Assembly (NCBI RefSeq): GCF_944324615.1 | Contig: NZ_CALUWY010000004.1 | Location: 47,046 to 111,045 of the forward strand | Direction of reading: 5' to 3' | DNA length: 64,000 bases | From: an uncultured Mailhella sp. | Lineage (GTDB): Bacteria; Desulfobacterota; Desulfovibrionia; Desulfovibrionales; Desulfovibrionaceae | Part shown: piece by piece, positions 18,895 through 28,174 of the stretch | Position numbering within the stretch: the first letter of the stretch is position 1 | Layout: the number at the start of each line of letters is the position of its first letter | Translations under genes and position numbers: made by a program | Notes under the pieces: generated by a model | What the model saw: only the letters and a program-made list of their open reading frames with translations | The model's database searches: none | What the model was told of the DNA's origin: nothing

Positions 18895-18922
18895 GGGGGA
18901 GCGGAATGACTCCCGCTCCCCC
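18895..18922 (-). other. Stem-loop between rpsO and pnp
   Basis: GGGGGAGCGG (18895-18904) pairs perfectly with CCGCTCCCCC (18913-18922) around an eight-base loop. No T run follows on the minus strand. In E. coli the same gap holds an RNase III site through which PNPase autoregulates; that role here is inference. Confidence 0.55.
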
Positions 18923-18945
18923 TTGCTTTCAGATCCTTGTCGCGA

Positions 18946-19215
18946 CTACTTGCGCAGGCCGAGCTTTTCGATCAGGGCACGGTAGCTCTGAATGTCGGTC
19001 TTCTTCAGGTAGTTCAGCATCTTGCGACGCTGGCCGACCAGCTTGAGCAGGCCGGTGCGGGAATGAAAGTCCTTCTTGTTGGCCTTGAAGTGGCCGGCGA
19101 GGCCGTTGATGCGGGCGGTAAGAAGGGCGATCTGAACTTCAGCGGAGCCGGTGTCGCCTTCGTGCTTGGCGAACTGGGCGATAACGGCCTGCTTCTGAGC
19201 GGAATCCATAGCCAC
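18946..19215 (-). CDS. rpsO: 30S ribosomal protein S15
   Basis: Primary 16S rRNA-binding protein of the small-subunit platform, 89 residues as expected. Contains the conserved helices [24 protein letters not shown] and [24 protein letters not shown] at 19215 is 7 nt after GAGGAGGA and is the better-placed start; an in-frame ATG two codons later (19209) is the alternative. It is 33 bp downstream of truB and followed by the hairpin before pnp. Confidence 0.96.
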   Translation of the reverse strand: MAMDSAQKQAVIAQFAKHEGDTGSAEVQIALLTARINGLAGHFKANKKDFHSRTGLLKLVGQRRKMLNYLKKTDIQSYRALIEKLGLRK

Positions 19216-19248
19216 AGCGGTATCCTCCTCTCTGGCTTCTGCCAGAGG

Positions 19249-20175
19249 TTAGTGGGTAAAAAGCCCCCGAAGCACTGCCCAGACAGGGCGATCCCTGTCC
19301 ATGCGGGCTTCCGCCAGGGCCAGAGGCGAGCCGTCCTGCGCCGTGATGAGGGCGCGTTCGCCGGGATGGAAGGTTCCGAATTCCGGCGTGTGGGGAACGG
19401 CGATGCCGTTTCTCAGGTTCGCTTCCTGCACGGGGCCGATGGAAAGATTCTTCCATCCCGGCAGGGCGGCGCTGATGGGCATGAGCCATTCGGGCAGCTT
19501 CTCCGGCTCGGCGAGGACCTCATCCAGCGTGTGGGCGACGTCCAGTCCGAACGGGTGACTGTATTCCCGGGTCAGTTCCGTGAGCATGGCTCCGCACCCA
19601 AGTCGAATCCCCAAGCTGTGGGCCAGGGACCGTATGTAGGAACCGGAACTGCACGTTACCCGGAATCGTACGTCCGGCATGTTCACCCATTGAACATCGG
19701 CGTACGAAACATGTATGCGTTTCACCTTGGCGGGCACTTCCTTGCCCGCACGGGCAAGCTTGTACAAAGGCTGACCCTGGTGCTTTGCGGCGGAATAAGG
19801 CGGAACAGGCTGTTCCGTCACCTCAAGCCAGGCCGCGACTTCGTTTCTCGCAGCCTGCTCCAGCGCGGAACCTTCGGCAAGGTCGTCCTCTCCGAGGGCC
19901 GTTTCGCTGACGATGGAACCTTCCGCATCCCAGGTGTCGGTGGTCACGCCGAGGCGCAGCGTGCCGCCGTAGGTCTTGACGCCGCCTTCCAGAAGATACC
20001 CGGAAAGCTTGGTGGCGTGGCCGAGGAGTACGAGCAGCACTCCTGTGGCCATGGGGTCGAGCGTGCCGGCGTGGCCGATTTTCTTCTGCCCGAGGCGTTT
20101 GATCCGCGCAATGCACTGTGCGGAGCTGAGCCCCTTGGGTTTGTTGAGTACCAGTATGCCGTGCTGTTGTTCCAT
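19249..20175 (-). CDS. truB: tRNA pseudouridine(55) synthase
   Basis: Isomerises U55 to pseudouridine in the T loop of tRNAs. Contains the catalytic aspartate motif GHAGTLDPMATGVLL near 38-52, the substrate segment KTYGGTLRLG, and the CSSGSYIRSLAHSLG motif. A PUA-like C-terminal region (NLRNGIAVPHTP, ALITAQDGSPLALAEARM) completes about 308 residues. The start at 20175 (MEQQHGILVLNKPKG) gives a normal N-terminus, although the nearest purine-rich stretch (AAAGGT) is about 15 nt away; the open frame extends to 20235. It leads the truB-rpsO-pnp group. Confidence 0.94.
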   Translation of the reverse strand: MEQQHGILVLNKPKGLSSAQCIARIKRLGQKKIGHAGTLDPMATGVLLVLLGHATKLSGYLLEGGVKTYGGTLRLGVTTDTWDAEGSIVSETALGEDDLAEGSALEQAARNEVAAWLEVTEQPVPPYSAAKHQGQPLYKLARAGKEVPAKVKRIHVSYADVQWVNMPDVRFRVTCSSGSYIRSLAHSLGIRLGCGAMLTELTREYSHPFGLDVAHTLDEVLAEPEKLPEWLMPISAALPGWKNLSIGPVQEANLRNGIAVPHTPEFGTFHPGERALITAQDGSPLALAEARMDRDRPVWAVLRGLFTH

Positions 20176-20324
20176 GCGAAGAATGTGTGTACCTTTAATT
20201 GTCGGGATAGTCCAGCCCCCGCAGGGGGGCCGCACGCGGGAAAAGCGCGTCCGGAAAAGGGGCGTTCAGGCGCCGCCATGTTCCGGGCGCGGAGAAGACA
20301 GGGGCCTTTCTCAGATGCCGCAGG

Positions 20325-21017
20325 CTAGTTCAGAAGGGGCCTTTCCACGGGATGGGCCGCTTCCACATGGTCTTCCACTTCCGTGCCCCTGGGAGGCGTG
20401 AAGCGGAAGTCCTTGTCGGACACGGAGGCATCGGGCTTCAGGTTCTTCAGCTCGATGGTGTTGGTGTTTCCGTAGAAGTCCATGACCATGGCGCGGCGGA
20501 TGAGGGACGTCTTCGGGTCGAGCCACAGCTGCGCTTCGGTCAGCTCCGTGGTGGGGTCCTTGGGATAGAGCAGCAGATGAATGAGATCGCCGTCTTCCGG
20601 GGACTGGGCGGATTCCACGTCGAAATCGCGGGAAAGGGCGCTCTGGCCGGTGATGACCTGAATGAGGGAACGGGAATCCTCGGCAAGCTCGCGGGAATAG
20701 CGGTAGGCCAGTTCCTCGTCGGGCAGGTAGTTCCAGATTTCCTTGTCCGTCACCATCAGAAGTTCGGCATGGGGCGCGGCCGTTTCCCAGCGCACGCGAA
20801 GCGGCTTCTGGAAAAGAAGAACGCCTTCGCGCTTTTCCACCACGCCGCTTTCCCTTTGCAGAAGCTGCTGCGAAAAATCGGCGCGGAAGCTCTGCATGGC
20901 GGCATAGGCGGCCTGCATTTTTGCCACCGTGGCGGACATGTCCGCGGCAAAGGCGCCCCCGGCGGAAAGGCAGAGGGCGAAGAGGGAACAGAACAGGATA
21001 CGCAGAGCCTTGCTCAT
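20325..21017 (-). CDS. lolA: Outer-membrane lipoprotein carrier protein LolA
   Basis: Periplasmic chaperone that ferries lipoproteins from LolCDE to the outer membrane. Signal peptide MSKALRILFCSLFALCLSAG ending near AFAA-DMS, then a 205-residue LolA fold with AYAAMQSFRADFSQQL, the RVRWETAAPHAELLMVTD strand pair and FDVESAQ...PKDPTTELTEAQLWLD segments. Total of 230 residues, close to the family norm. The start at 21017 is preceded by GGAGG/GAGG. It lies between eno and truB; in relatives lolA is often next to ftsK. Confidence 0.9.
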   Translation of the reverse strand: MSKALRILFCSLFALCLSAGGAFAADMSATVAKMQAAYAAMQSFRADFSQQLLQRESGVVEKREGVLLFQKPLRVRWETAAPHAELLMVTDKEIWNYLPDEELAYRYSRELAEDSRSLIQVITGQSALSRDFDVESAQSPEDGDLIHLLLYPKDPTTELTEAQLWLDPKTSLIRRAMVMDFYGNTNTIELKNLKPDASVSDKDFRFTPPRGTEVEDHVEAAHPVERPLLN

Positions 21018-21065
21018 GGTAAACCTCAATCCTCCGGCATGAGGCCGGAAGGAACGGTAGAAGGA

Positions 21066-21119
21066 GAGCGGCCCGGAAGAGACCGGGCCGCTCCTTGACA
21101 AGGGCGGGCATGCCCGCCC
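21066..21119 (-). terminator. Two stem-loops after eno
   Basis: GAGCGGCCCGG (21066-21076) / CCGGGCCGCTC (21083-21093), and a second palindrome GGGCGGGCATGCCCGCCC at 21102-21119. The minus-strand side ends in CCTTCT, so termination may be weak and eno may read into lolA. Confidence 0.5.
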
Positions 21120-21126
21120 GGCATGC

Positions 21127-22497
<1,371 letters not shown>

Positions 22498-23295
22498 CTA
22501 TCGTGAGGCGCGCGCCCCGCCTCCGGCCCAGAGCAGCCGGAGCCCTTCCAGAATGAGGTCGGGCCTGATGACATCGAAGGCCCGGCATATTTTTGCAAGG
22601 TCGTGCGCCGCGCCGCCCGTGCCCACGACGAGGGTGGGGCCGGGCAGCTGTTCCTTCAGCCGTTCGCACAGTCCTTCGGTCATGGCGGCGAAGCCGAAGA
22701 GAAAACCGTGGTTCATGCTGGTGATGGTGCTTTTCCCTATGCTCACATGCGAATCCGTCATTTCCAGGGAAATGCGCGGAAGCTTGGCCGTGTTGGCGGC
22801 AAGGGCGTTGCGGGAGGAGAAAAGTCCGGGACAGATGAGCCCGCCGAGATAGGTGTTGCCGGAAACGCAGTCGAAGGTGGTGGCGGTGCCGAAATCCACG
22901 GAAATGAGGGAGGGCGTGTCCGGGAAGAGCCTGCGCGCCGCAAAGGCCGCAAGCAGGCGGTCGGCGCCCACTTCCTGCGGCTGATCGTAGCCGTTGACCA
23001 TGTCGATGGCAAAGTCGCCGGGGAAGGAAAGGGGGTCCTTGTGCAGGTATCTGCGGCACGCTTCCTGGAACAGGGTGTTCACGTCGGGCACGACGGAACA
23101 GACCACGCAGGCGGTGATGTCCTTTGCCGCAAGGCCCTGCAGGGAAAGAAGCTGGATGAGGGAGAGGCCCAGACTGTCGGCCGTGTGTTCTGCCCTGGTG
23201 GGCAGGGAATAGGCGGCTTCCAGTGCGTCGGGGCGGGCAAAGACGAGCTTGATGCAGGTATTGCCGATGTCGGCAAGGAGAAGTTGTTCAGACAT
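22498..23295 (-). CDS. coaX: Type III pantothenate kinase
   Basis: ATP-dependent phosphorylation of pantothenate, the first step of coenzyme A synthesis, by the ASKHA-fold type III enzyme. The 265 residues carry the phosphate-1 motif DIGNT at residues 9-13, the pantothenate segment GADRLLAAFAAR, the phosphate-2 motif SVDFGTATTFDCV, and the glycine-rich VVGTGGAAHDLA near the C-terminus. It is the same length as other CoaX proteins. Upstream of eno and probably co-transcribed. Confidence 0.95.
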   Translation of the reverse strand: MSEQLLLADIGNTCIKLVFARPDALEAAYSLPTRAEHTADSLGLSLIQLLSLQGLAAKDITACVVCSVVPDVNTLFQEACRRYLHKDPLSFPGDFAIDMVNGYDQPQEVGADRLLAAFAARRLFPDTPSLISVDFGTATTFDCVSGNTYLGGLICPGLFSSRNALAANTAKLPRISLEMTDSHVSIGKSTITSMNHGFLFGFAAMTEGLCERLKEQLPGPTLVVGTGGAAHDLAKICRAFDVIRPDLILEGLRLLWAGGGARASR

Positions 23296-23400
23296 GCGCG
23301 CACCACCCGGGAAAGGAAAAAGGAGAAAAGAGTTTACCCCTTCTTCGCTGCGTGTGCAATGGGTAAATGCCGCTCCTCCGTGGCCGGAAAAGGGCGGCCC

Positions 23401-24387
23401 TCACGCCTTTTTCTCGTCGTCCTTTCCGTCGTGCCGGGCCAGGGGGTGGGCGGCGTCGTAGACGCGGGAGAGGGCGGCAAGGTCGAGGTGGGTGTAGCGC
23501 TGCGTGGTGGAGATGCGGCTGTGGCCCAGAAGTTCCTGAACGGCGCGAAGATCCGCGCCCCCTTCCAGAAGATGCGTGGCGAAGGAATGGCGCAGGTCAT
23601 GGGGGGAAACGTGCTGGACTATGCCCGCGGCCGTGGCCCGCTCTTCCAGAATGCGCGCGGCCTGGCGCCGGTCCAGCCTTTTTCCGCGTCTGCCCAGAAA
23701 GAGGGCGCGTTCCCCCCTTGCGGGCGGCACCTCGCTCCGCACGGCGATCCAGCGCGAGAGTGCGGCGATGCAGGTGTCGCTGAGGGGGACCTGCCTCTGC
23801 TTGCTGCCCTTGCCCATGACGACGACATGCCCTGTCTGTGGCCGTATGTCGTTCACATCCAGGCCGAGAGCCTCGGAGATACGCAGGCCGGAACCGTAGA
23901 GCAGCTCCAGAAGGGCCTTGTCCCGCAGAGGAAAGATGTCTTCGGGGGAGGCGTTCCCGGCAGGGGCGCGGGGGGCGGAAGGCTCCTTGTCGAGCAGGGC
24001 GAAGGTCTGATCCACATTGAGCATGGCCGGATGCCGCTGATCCTGCCTGGGATTGCGCACGCCGGAGCAGGGATCGGAGGCTATCTTGTGCAGCCTGTGC
24101 AGGTGCCGGAACAGGGAGCGCAGGGCGGAAAGCTTGCGCGCCATGGAGGAGCGGGCCATGTTCTTCCGGAATAAGGAGGCGGAAAAGCCCTGCACCATCT
24201 GCCGCGTGATTTCGGAAGGCCGCTCCAGCGTGGCGCCCAGCTCGTGCAGGTAGGTTTCAAACTCCAGAATATCCAGCGCATAGGCCTGCACCGTGGCTTC
24301 GGAGGCCCCTTTCTGAAATTCCAGCCAGGCCAGAAAGGCGGCCGGACCGGCAGGCAGGGAAGCGGTGATTTCCGTGATGCGGCTCAT
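23401..24387 (-). CDS. xerC: Tyrosine recombinase XerC/XerD family
   Basis: Site-specific recombinase for chromosome dimer resolution. A 328-residue chain with an N-terminal SAM-like core-binding domain (EFQKGASEATVQAYALDILEFETYL) and a catalytic domain. The catalytic residues visible are Arg in LYGSGLRISEAL, Lys in GKGSKQRQVPL, HDLRH, GH in LLGHSRI, and the nucleophile Tyr in TTQRYTHLD. The start overlaps the dprA stop (ATGA type), so it is translationally coupled. An about 25-residue insertion near 145-170 (KEPSAPRAPAGNASPED) is longer than in E. coli XerC. XerC rather than XerD is assigned from operon context only. Confidence 0.88.
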   Translation of the reverse strand: MSRITEITASLPAGPAAFLAWLEFQKGASEATVQAYALDILEFETYLHELGATLERPSEITRQMVQGFSASLFRKNMARSSMARKLSALRSLFRHLHRLHKIASDPCSGVRNPRQDQRHPAMLNVDQTFALLDKEPSAPRAPAGNASPEDIFPLRDKALLELLYGSGLRISEALGLDVNDIRPQTGHVVVMGKGSKQRQVPLSDTCIAALSRWIAVRSEVPPARGERALFLGRRGKRLDRRQAARILEERATAAGIVQHVSPHDLRHSFATHLLEGGADLRAVQELLGHSRISTTQRYTHLDLAALSRVYDAAHPLARHDGKDDEKKA

Positions 24388-25661
24388 GACACTGCCTCAT
24401 AGCGGCCGTCGGAAAGACGGCGCACCAGTTTTTTCACTTCCAGAATCATGAGCGTGGCGCTGACGCCTGCGCTTGTCCATTCCCGGCCGCCGTCCTGTGC
24501 GGCGTAGAGAAGGTCATCCTGAAGAAGCGGTTGTTCACGCAGAAAGGAAAGAAGATACGCCTCCTCTTCCGTCATGGCCGGTGCGGGGTCGTCCGCCGGG
24601 CGTGGGGAGGGTTTTTCCGGAGCACGGGCCTGTTCCGGGGCGGGCGCGGAGGCTCCGGCCGGGCACAGGTCTGGGAGATGTTCGGAGCAGTCCGCCTCAG
24701 GGAGGGCTTTTTCCGGAAGGGAGGCCTGCTTTTCCTGCAGGGAATGCTTCAGGTGCGGGAAGAGATCGGCAAGAATGTCCGCCGCCCGGAATACGGGGCG
24801 CGCCCCTTCAAGCAGCAGCTTTCTTGTGCCCTCGCGGTACGGGCCGCGGAAGGCGTCCGGCGAGGGCACATAGACGTTTCGTCCCTGTTCGGCGGCAAGG
24901 CGCGCCGTGATGAGGCTGCCGCTTGCGACGTGTGCGGCCTCCACCATGAGCACGCCCAGGGAAAGCCCGCTGATGATGCGGTTGCGCACGGGGAAGGCCC
25001 CGGGGCCGGGCGTGCTCCCGGGCGGCATTTCGCTGACGATGAGGCCGCGCTCCGCCATGCGCAGGTACAGTTCCCTGTGCCTTGCGGGAAAGATCATGTC
25101 CACGCCGCCCGGCATGACGGCTATGGTGCGGCCCGGCCCGGAGAGTGCGGCGCGGTGGGCGTATCCGTCCACACCGAAGGCCAGCCCCGAAACCACGGTG
25201 ACGCCGGCCCGGGAAAGTTCTCCGGCCATGAGCGCGGCAAGATCGAGCGCCGCGCCGGAACAGTTCCGCGAGCCGACGACGGCGACACAGGGCCCTTCGA
25301 GCAGGGAAAGGTCGCCTTTGGCGTAGAAAAGGGCCGGTGCGTCGGGAAGTTCCTTCAGAAGGGCGGGGTAGCGCGGATCCGTCCACAGGATGATGGAGGC
25401 GTCGAGGCTCCGCGCAGCCTCCCATTCCGGCCGTGCCGCGGCGCGCCAGTCGTTGCGCACCAGAGCTTCCGCCTTGTGGGAGGGCACGCCCGCCCCGGGC
25501 CAGAGGGTGGGATGCGTCACGGCTTCGTAGGCGGAGCCGAAATGCCGGAGCAGCAGGCAGGCGCTCCGGCTGCCCAGCCCCGGGGTGCGGCGCAGGGCCA
25601 GTGCGGCCCAGTATTCCCGCCGCTCGTCTTCATCGAGGCCGGCAAGGCCGGGACCCGTCAT
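24384..25661 (-). CDS. dprA: DNA-processing protein DprA/Smf
   Basis: Loads RecA on incoming single-stranded DNA in natural transformation; present in many non-competent species too. About 425 residues: N-terminal helix-hairpin-helix/SAM-like region (LRRTPGLGSRSACLLLRHFG), a Rossmann core with VAVVGSRNCS, SGLAFGVDGYAHRAAL, MPGGVDMIFPARH, SEMPPGSTPGPGAFPVRNRIISGLS and EAAHVASGSLITARLA. After a Pro/Ala-rich linker (about 335-375) comes a winged-helix C-terminus. I start it at 25661, where ATG overlaps the antiporter stop (ATGA) and AGGGAG lies upstream; the frame is open to 25697. Confidence 0.93.
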   Translation of the reverse strand: MTGPGLAGLDEDERREYWAALALRRTPGLGSRSACLLLRHFGSAYEAVTHPTLWPGAGVPSHKAEALVRNDWRAAARPEWEAARSLDASIILWTDPRYPALLKELPDAPALFYAKGDLSLLEGPCVAVVGSRNCSGAALDLAALMAGELSRAGVTVVSGLAFGVDGYAHRAALSGPGRTIAVMPGGVDMIFPARHRELYLRMAERGLIVSEMPPGSTPGPGAFPVRNRIISGLSLGVLMVEAAHVASGSLITARLAAEQGRNVYVPSPDAFRGPYREGTRKLLLEGARPVFRAADILADLFPHLKHSLQEKQASLPEKALPEADCSEHLPDLCPAGASAPAPEQARAPEKPSPRPADDPAPAMTEEEAYLLSFLREQPLLQDDLLYAAQDGGREWTSAGVSATLMILEVKKLVRRLSDGRYEAVS

Positions 25662-27670
25662 GCCCGCGCTCTCCCTGTTTCGGCATGGAAGAGCCATGCC
25701 GCCTTGGTCATGGCTTCCTGCGTGGCCAGAAGGTAGACCACGTCTCCGGCCTGCAGACGTGTCTGCGCATCGGGATTGTTGTTGATGCTCTCGCCCCGGC
25801 GCACACCCGCCGCGGTGACGCCGTGCTCCTTGCGCAGGGCGGCTTCCGCAAGGGTTCTGCCTGCCACCGGACTGCCTTCCTCCACTTCGTAGGCCTGAAG
25901 CTGAAGGTCGGGCAGGCTTTCCATGATGGAACCGCCCATGCCGAGCCTGCGCTGCATGCCGTAGTTTTCGCGGCGTATGGCGGAGACGTATTCGTCGATG
26001 GTCTGGCGCGGCACGAGATAGTGGTTCAGCACACGGGCGAACACTTCCAGCGAGGTTTCAAATTCCTCGGGAATGACCTCGTTGGCCCCCACCGCCCTGT
26101 AGGAGTTCAGATTGCCCAGGAAGCGTGTGCGCACGATGATGTGCAGGGAAGGATTCATGGCCCGGGCGTTGGCGATGATGGCGCGGCTTCCCGCAGGATC
26201 GGAGGTGAGTATGGCGAGCGTTCTTGCCGTGGCCGCGCCGAGATGCGCGAGCACCAGGGGGAAGGAGGCGTCACCGTGGCGTATGGGCTCCGTGTCGCGG
26301 TAGCGCGCCACGGTGTCGGGATTCATTTCGGAAATGATGTAGGGGATGCCGCAGCGCTTTGCGCCGTGGGCCATGATCTGTCCGCCTATGCCGAAGCCTA
26401 TGATGATGAGGTGATCCTTGAGCAGACGCCCGTCGCGGATGATGCGGGAGCCTTCCGCATCCGTGACTTCCGTCTCTTCTCCGGCCGCGGCTTCCGCCGT
26501 CTGCACGTCGGGCCGCTTCAGAATGACTCCCGCCACCTTCGGGGCAACGCCGATGAGCAGGGGCGTGAGCACCATGGTCAGGATGCTGGCGGCCAGGAAA
26601 ATCTGATAGGCGTCGTTGCTGATGAGTTCGAGACCGAGGGCGGACTTGGCAAGCACGAAGGAGAATTCTCCCACCTGCGCCAGACTGAAGGCGGCAAGCA
26701 GCGCCGTGCGCATGGAATACTGCAGTATGCGCACGGCAGGGACGGCCATGAGTATCTTGGCCGCAATGATGCCCGCCGCACACAGGGCGATGACGGGCAG
26801 ATGGGAAAGGAAGAAGCCCACGTTGAGCAGCATGCCCACGGAAATGAAGAAGATGCTGGAGAAGACCTCCTTGAAGGGCAGGATGCTCTCCAGCGTGTTG
26901 AGGCTGTATTCCGACTCCGCCATCATGAGACCGGCCAGAAAGGCCCCCAGCGCCAGAGAAAGGCCGAGCCAGGAGGTGATGAGCGCCACGGCGAGGCAGA
27001 GGCCCAGCGTGGTCATGATCATGAGTTCGCGGCTGCGGGTACGCACCACGCTGAACATGAGGCGGTGCAGGATGAACTTGCCGAAGAGCAGGATGCCGCT
27101 GATGACGAGAAGGCCCTTGCCTGCGGCAAGGATCATGGAATTCATGTCGAGTTCCAGCCCGCCGGTGAGCAGGGGGAAGATGAGCACCATGGGCACGATG
27201 GCGAGGTCCTGGAAAATGAGCACGGCAAGGCATACCTGCCCCTGCGGGGATTCGGTGAGCGCCTTCTGCTGCAGAATGCTCAGCACTATGGCCGTGGAGG
27301 AAAGCGTGACCATGCAGCCGTACACGATGCCGAGCCGCGGGCCGCACCACCAGAAGGTGAGGGCGAACACGAAGGCCGTGGTCAGAAGCACCTGGGAGGA
27401 ACCGCCGAGAAAGAGGGGCTTTTTCAGGCGTACCAGTTCCTTGCCGGAAAGCTCCATGCCTATGGAGAACATGAGGAAGGCCACGCCCACGTCGGCCATG
27501 GTGTCCACGGCTTCCGGGCTGGGAATGAGTCCGAGGGCGGAAGGCCCGCACAGCACGCCGGTAAGCAGAAAGCCCACAATGGAGGGCAGGCGGAAGCGGA
27601 GGCAGACCAGAACGACGATGATGGAAAGAATAAACAGTACGACGATTTCGTGGAGTATCAGCTCTTCCAT
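25658..27670 (-). CDS. Kef/CPA2-type monovalent cation:proton antiporter with RCK domains
   Basis: Membrane K+ or Na+/H+ antiporter of 670 residues. Residues 1-385 hold 12-13 membrane segments with family motifs GFLLTGVLCGPSALG, FLMFSIGMELSG and SLALGAFLAGLMMAESEY. Residues 415-540 form a TrkA-N/RCK nucleotide-binding domain (LIIIGFGIGGQIMAHGAKR). About 580-665 form a TrkA-C domain (LQAYEVEEGSPVAGRTLAEAAL...LQAGDVVYLLAT). Resembles KefB/YbaL proteins; ion specificity cannot be read. The stop codon overlaps the dprA start. Confidence 0.9.
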   Translation of the reverse strand: MEELILHEIVVLFILSIIVVLVCLRFRLPSIVGFLLTGVLCGPSALGLIPSPEAVDTMADVGVAFLMFSIGMELSGKELVRLKKPLFLGGSSQVLLTTAFVFALTFWWCGPRLGIVYGCMVTLSSTAIVLSILQQKALTESPQGQVCLAVLIFQDLAIVPMVLIFPLLTGGLELDMNSMILAAGKGLLVISGILLFGKFILHRLMFSVVRTRSRELMIMTTLGLCLAVALITSWLGLSLALGAFLAGLMMAESEYSLNTLESILPFKEVFSSIFFISVGMLLNVGFFLSHLPVIALCAAGIIAAKILMAVPAVRILQYSMRTALLAAFSLAQVGEFSFVLAKSALGLELISNDAYQIFLAASILTMVLTPLLIGVAPKVAGVILKRPDVQTAEAAAGEETEVTDAEGSRIIRDGRLLKDHLIIIGFGIGGQIMAHGAKRCGIPYIISEMNPDTVARYRDTEPIRHGDASFPLVLAHLGAATARTLAILTSDPAGSRAIIANARAMNPSLHIIVRTRFLGNLNSYRAVGANEVIPEEFETSLEVFARVLNHYLVPRQTIDEYVSAIRRENYGMQRRLGMGGSIMESLPDLQLQAYEVEEGSPVAGRTLAEAALRKEHGVTAAGVRRGESINNNPDAQTRLQAGDVVYLLATQEAMTKAAWLFHAETGRARA

Positions 27671-27920
27671 GGCGAGTCCATCCTGCGGAGTCCTCCGGGA
27701 GAGGAGGAAGACGGCGGAATCTGGTTCCGCCGGAATCGGTATTCTATAGAGCTTTTTTTCAGAAATCGCAACGGAGCGGGAAAGGGATGCGCCCGGAATG
27801 CCTTGGGAAGCCCGGTTTCTGACGAAGAAGGAGAGGGCGTTTTTTCAGGCGGAGGCCCTGCGCCCGCCACGGGCAGGCGGCCCGTGCCCTGCGCCGCGGC
27901 GGAGTTTTTTTTTCAGAGAC

Positions 27921-27954
27921 AAAAAAAACGGAGGCGGGGAATGCCCACCTCCGT
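27921..27954 (-). terminator. Terminator after the nrdD unit
   Basis: On the minus strand ACGGAGGTGGG-type stem (27954-27944 with 27938-27928, one C-A mismatch) followed by eight T. Confidence 0.8.
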
Positions 27955-27977
27955 CGTTTGAAGGTGTTGCGGAAGAA

Positions 27978-28163
27978 CTACTTCCAGTTATCCATGCTGC
28001 AATGCTTCACGCGGTCGCGTTCTTCGGCGGCCTTGCCGTCGTTGAAGCGGTCGAGCGTACCCACGAGGTACCCGGTGATGCGGCGGATACGCTCGAACTT
28101 GACATTGGAACCGACGAGAATCTGGTCGGTGGCGGCAGCCACATCGGATTTGCAATGAACCAT
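27978..28163 (-). CDS. Stand-alone C-terminal glycyl-radical domain of anaerobic ribonucleotide reductase (NrdD-like small protein)
   Basis: Protein of 61 residues. Residues 22-54 (VKFERIRRITGYL, then LDRFNDGKAAEERDRVKH) match the conserved C-terminus of NrdD, with Gly31 in the ITGYL motif at the position of the radical glycine. It has its own ribosome binding site (AAGGAG, 8 nt before the ATG) formed over the nrdD stop. It is in a different frame from nrdD, 11 nt downstream, so it is a separate translation unit rather than a simple read-through. By analogy with the spare-part radical protein of pyruvate formate-lyase, it could supply or repair the radical; that is inference. Cys4 and Cys55 are the only cysteines. 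Confidence 0.8.
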   Translation of the reverse strand: MVHCKSDVAAATDQILVGSNVKFERIRRITGYLVGTLDRFNDGKAAEERDRVKHCSMDNWK

Positions 28164-28174
28164 GAGAACGCTCC

